From assembly GCA_001544595.2 (NCBI GenBank), contig FCOH02000016.1, positions 1-64,000 on the forward strand: a stretch of DNA of 64,000 bases. The letters are read 5' to 3'. Every line of letters starts with the position of its first letter. Within the stretch, counting starts at the first letter, position 1. The translations under genes and the position numbers were made by a program. The notes below the pieces were generated by a model that did not search any database, was not told where the DNA came from, and saw only the letters and a list, made by a program, of their open reading frames with translations. This stretch comes from Caballeronia peredens (GTDB lineage Bacteria; Pseudomonadota; Gammaproteobacteria; Burkholderiales; Burkholderiaceae). Of the stretch, positions 63,321 through 64,000 are shown piece by piece.

Positions 63321-64000
63321 ATGACTCGCTTCAACTGGCAAAACCCCTATCCCACACCGCGCCTGCCGGTCTTCGCCCGCAATATCGTTTCGACGTCGCA
63401 TCCGCTTGCCGCGCAGGCCGGCCTGCGCATGTTGTGGAAGGGCGGCAATGCCGTCGATGCCGCCATCGCCGCGGCGGCGGCTATCACGGTGGTCGAGCCG
63501 GTGTCGTGCGGTCTGGGCGGCGACGCGTTTGCGCTCGTCTGGGACGGCCAGAAGCTGCACGGGCTGAACGCGTCGGGGGTTTCGCCGGCGGCATGGAACG
63601 TCGACTACTTCCGCGGCAAGTATGGCGAGGAGAACGGCCTCGCGCGCCAGCCCAAGCGTGGCTGGGATGCGGTGACGGTGCCCGGCGTCATCGCCGGATG
63701 GGAAGCGCTGCACACGAAGTTCGGCTCGCTGCCGTTCGCCGACCTGATGGAGCCCGCCATCGAGATCGCCGAGCGCGGTCATGCGGTCGCGAGCATCGTT
63801 GCCTACAAGTGGGCCGCGGCCGTGCCCGAACTCAAGGATCAGCCGGGCTTCGCGGACGTCTTTATGCCGCACGGCCGTGCGCCCGAAGTGAGCGAACTCG
63901 TGCGCTTTCCCGGCCACGCGAAGACGTTGCGTCTGCTCGCGCAGCACGGTCCGCGCGCGTTCTACGAGGGTGAAATCGCCGAGCGCATCAGCGCGTTTGC
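63321..64000 (+). CDS. ggt: Gamma-glutamyltransferase (5' part; continues past the window)
   Basis: The first 226 codons of a gamma-glutamyltranspeptidase: PRLPVFARNIVSTSHPLAAQAGLRMLWKGGNAVDAAIAAAAAITVVEPVSCGLGGDAFALVWDG (in parts), the N-terminal nucleophile-hydrolase fold of the family. No stop is reached by 64000. An N-terminal signal peptide is not obvious, so a cytoplasmic FAD-free GgtA-like form is possible. Confidence 0.9.
   Translation, partial: MTRFNWQNPYPTPRLPVFARNIVSTSHPLAAQAGLRMLWKGGNAVDAAIAAAAAITVVEPVSCGLGGDAFALVWDGQKLHGLNASGVSPAAWNVDYFRGKYGEENGLARQPKRGWDAVTVPGVIAGWEALHTKFGSLPFADLMEPAIEIAERGHAVASIVAYKWAAAVPELKDQPGFADVFMPHGRAPEVSELVRFPGHAKTLRLLAQHGPRAFYEGEIAERISAF

Overview
This is a GC-rich (about 65% by eye), gene-dense stretch of a betaproteobacterial main chromosome. 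The gene content and neighbourhoods (yhdP-nitrilase-tldD-aroG; nadK/recN beside hrcA-hemH-hslR; grpE-dnaK-dnaJ; glyQS-lnt-corC-ybeY-phoH-miaB) fit Burkholderiaceae, most likely Burkholderia, Paraburkholderia or Caballeronia. No rRNA, tRNA, CRISPR array, prophage or complete insertion sequence was seen.

Layout. 1-2.6 kb: oxidative-stress genes (clade-3 catalase, a one-helix membrane micropeptide, dps). 2.6-6.6 kb: ubiA, an unusual double-methyltransferase gene, then proC and the PLP-homeostasis gene yggS. 6.6-12.4 kb: glycolate oxidase glcD-glcE-glcF plus a D-lactate-dehydrogenase-type flavoprotein, with a 301-bp miniature transposable element inserted exactly between glcE and glcF. 12.7-14.7 kb: a PduO-type adenosyltransferase and the DAHP synthase aroG. 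aroG is preceded by what reads as a complete trp-type attenuator: promoter, a 21-codon leader peptide with seven consecutive aromatic residues, mutually exclusive hairpins and an intrinsic terminator. 14.8-27.2 kb: tldD, a nitrilase-family amidase, yhdP, glnE, recN and nadK. 27.4-34.9 kb: the heat-shock block hrcA, hemH, hslR, grpE, dnaK and dnaJ, with sigma-32-like promoters before grpE and dnaK. 35-44.9 kb: a pabB-pabC fusion, galactonate dehydratase with its GntR regulator, a metallo-beta-lactamase-fold protein divergent from a DedA-rhodanese fusion, a DMT exporter, gloA, a zinc peptidase, plsC and gmhB. 44.9-55.7 kb: glyS, glyQ, lnt, corC, a HigBA toxin-antitoxin pair, chaC, ybeY, phoH and miaB. 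55.9-64 kb: a LysR regulator divergent from a VOC protein and an MFS exporter, a HAD hydrolase whose start codon lies in a perfect hairpin, ribB under an FMN riboswitch, glpK, a small lipoprotein, a small hypothetical gene, and the 5' part of a gamma-glutamyltransferase gene that leaves the window.

How the parts work together. GlcDEF oxidises glycolate into the quinone pool, and the adjacent flavoprotein probably does the same for a D-2-hydroxyacid. AroG makes the first shikimate-pathway intermediate; the leader would tie its expression to charging of Phe, Tyr and Trp tRNAs. The shikimate product chorismate feeds PabB-PabC for folate. HrcA and sigma-32 would control the chaperones. Lnt, CorC, YbeY, PhoH and MiaB form a conserved envelope and RNA-metabolism cluster into which a self-regulated HigBA module (and chaC) is intercalated.

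The strongest points for follow-up are the aroG attenuator, the miniature element between glcE and glcF, the tandem methyltransferase gene, and several compact genes under 70 codons that length-filtered annotation would miss.
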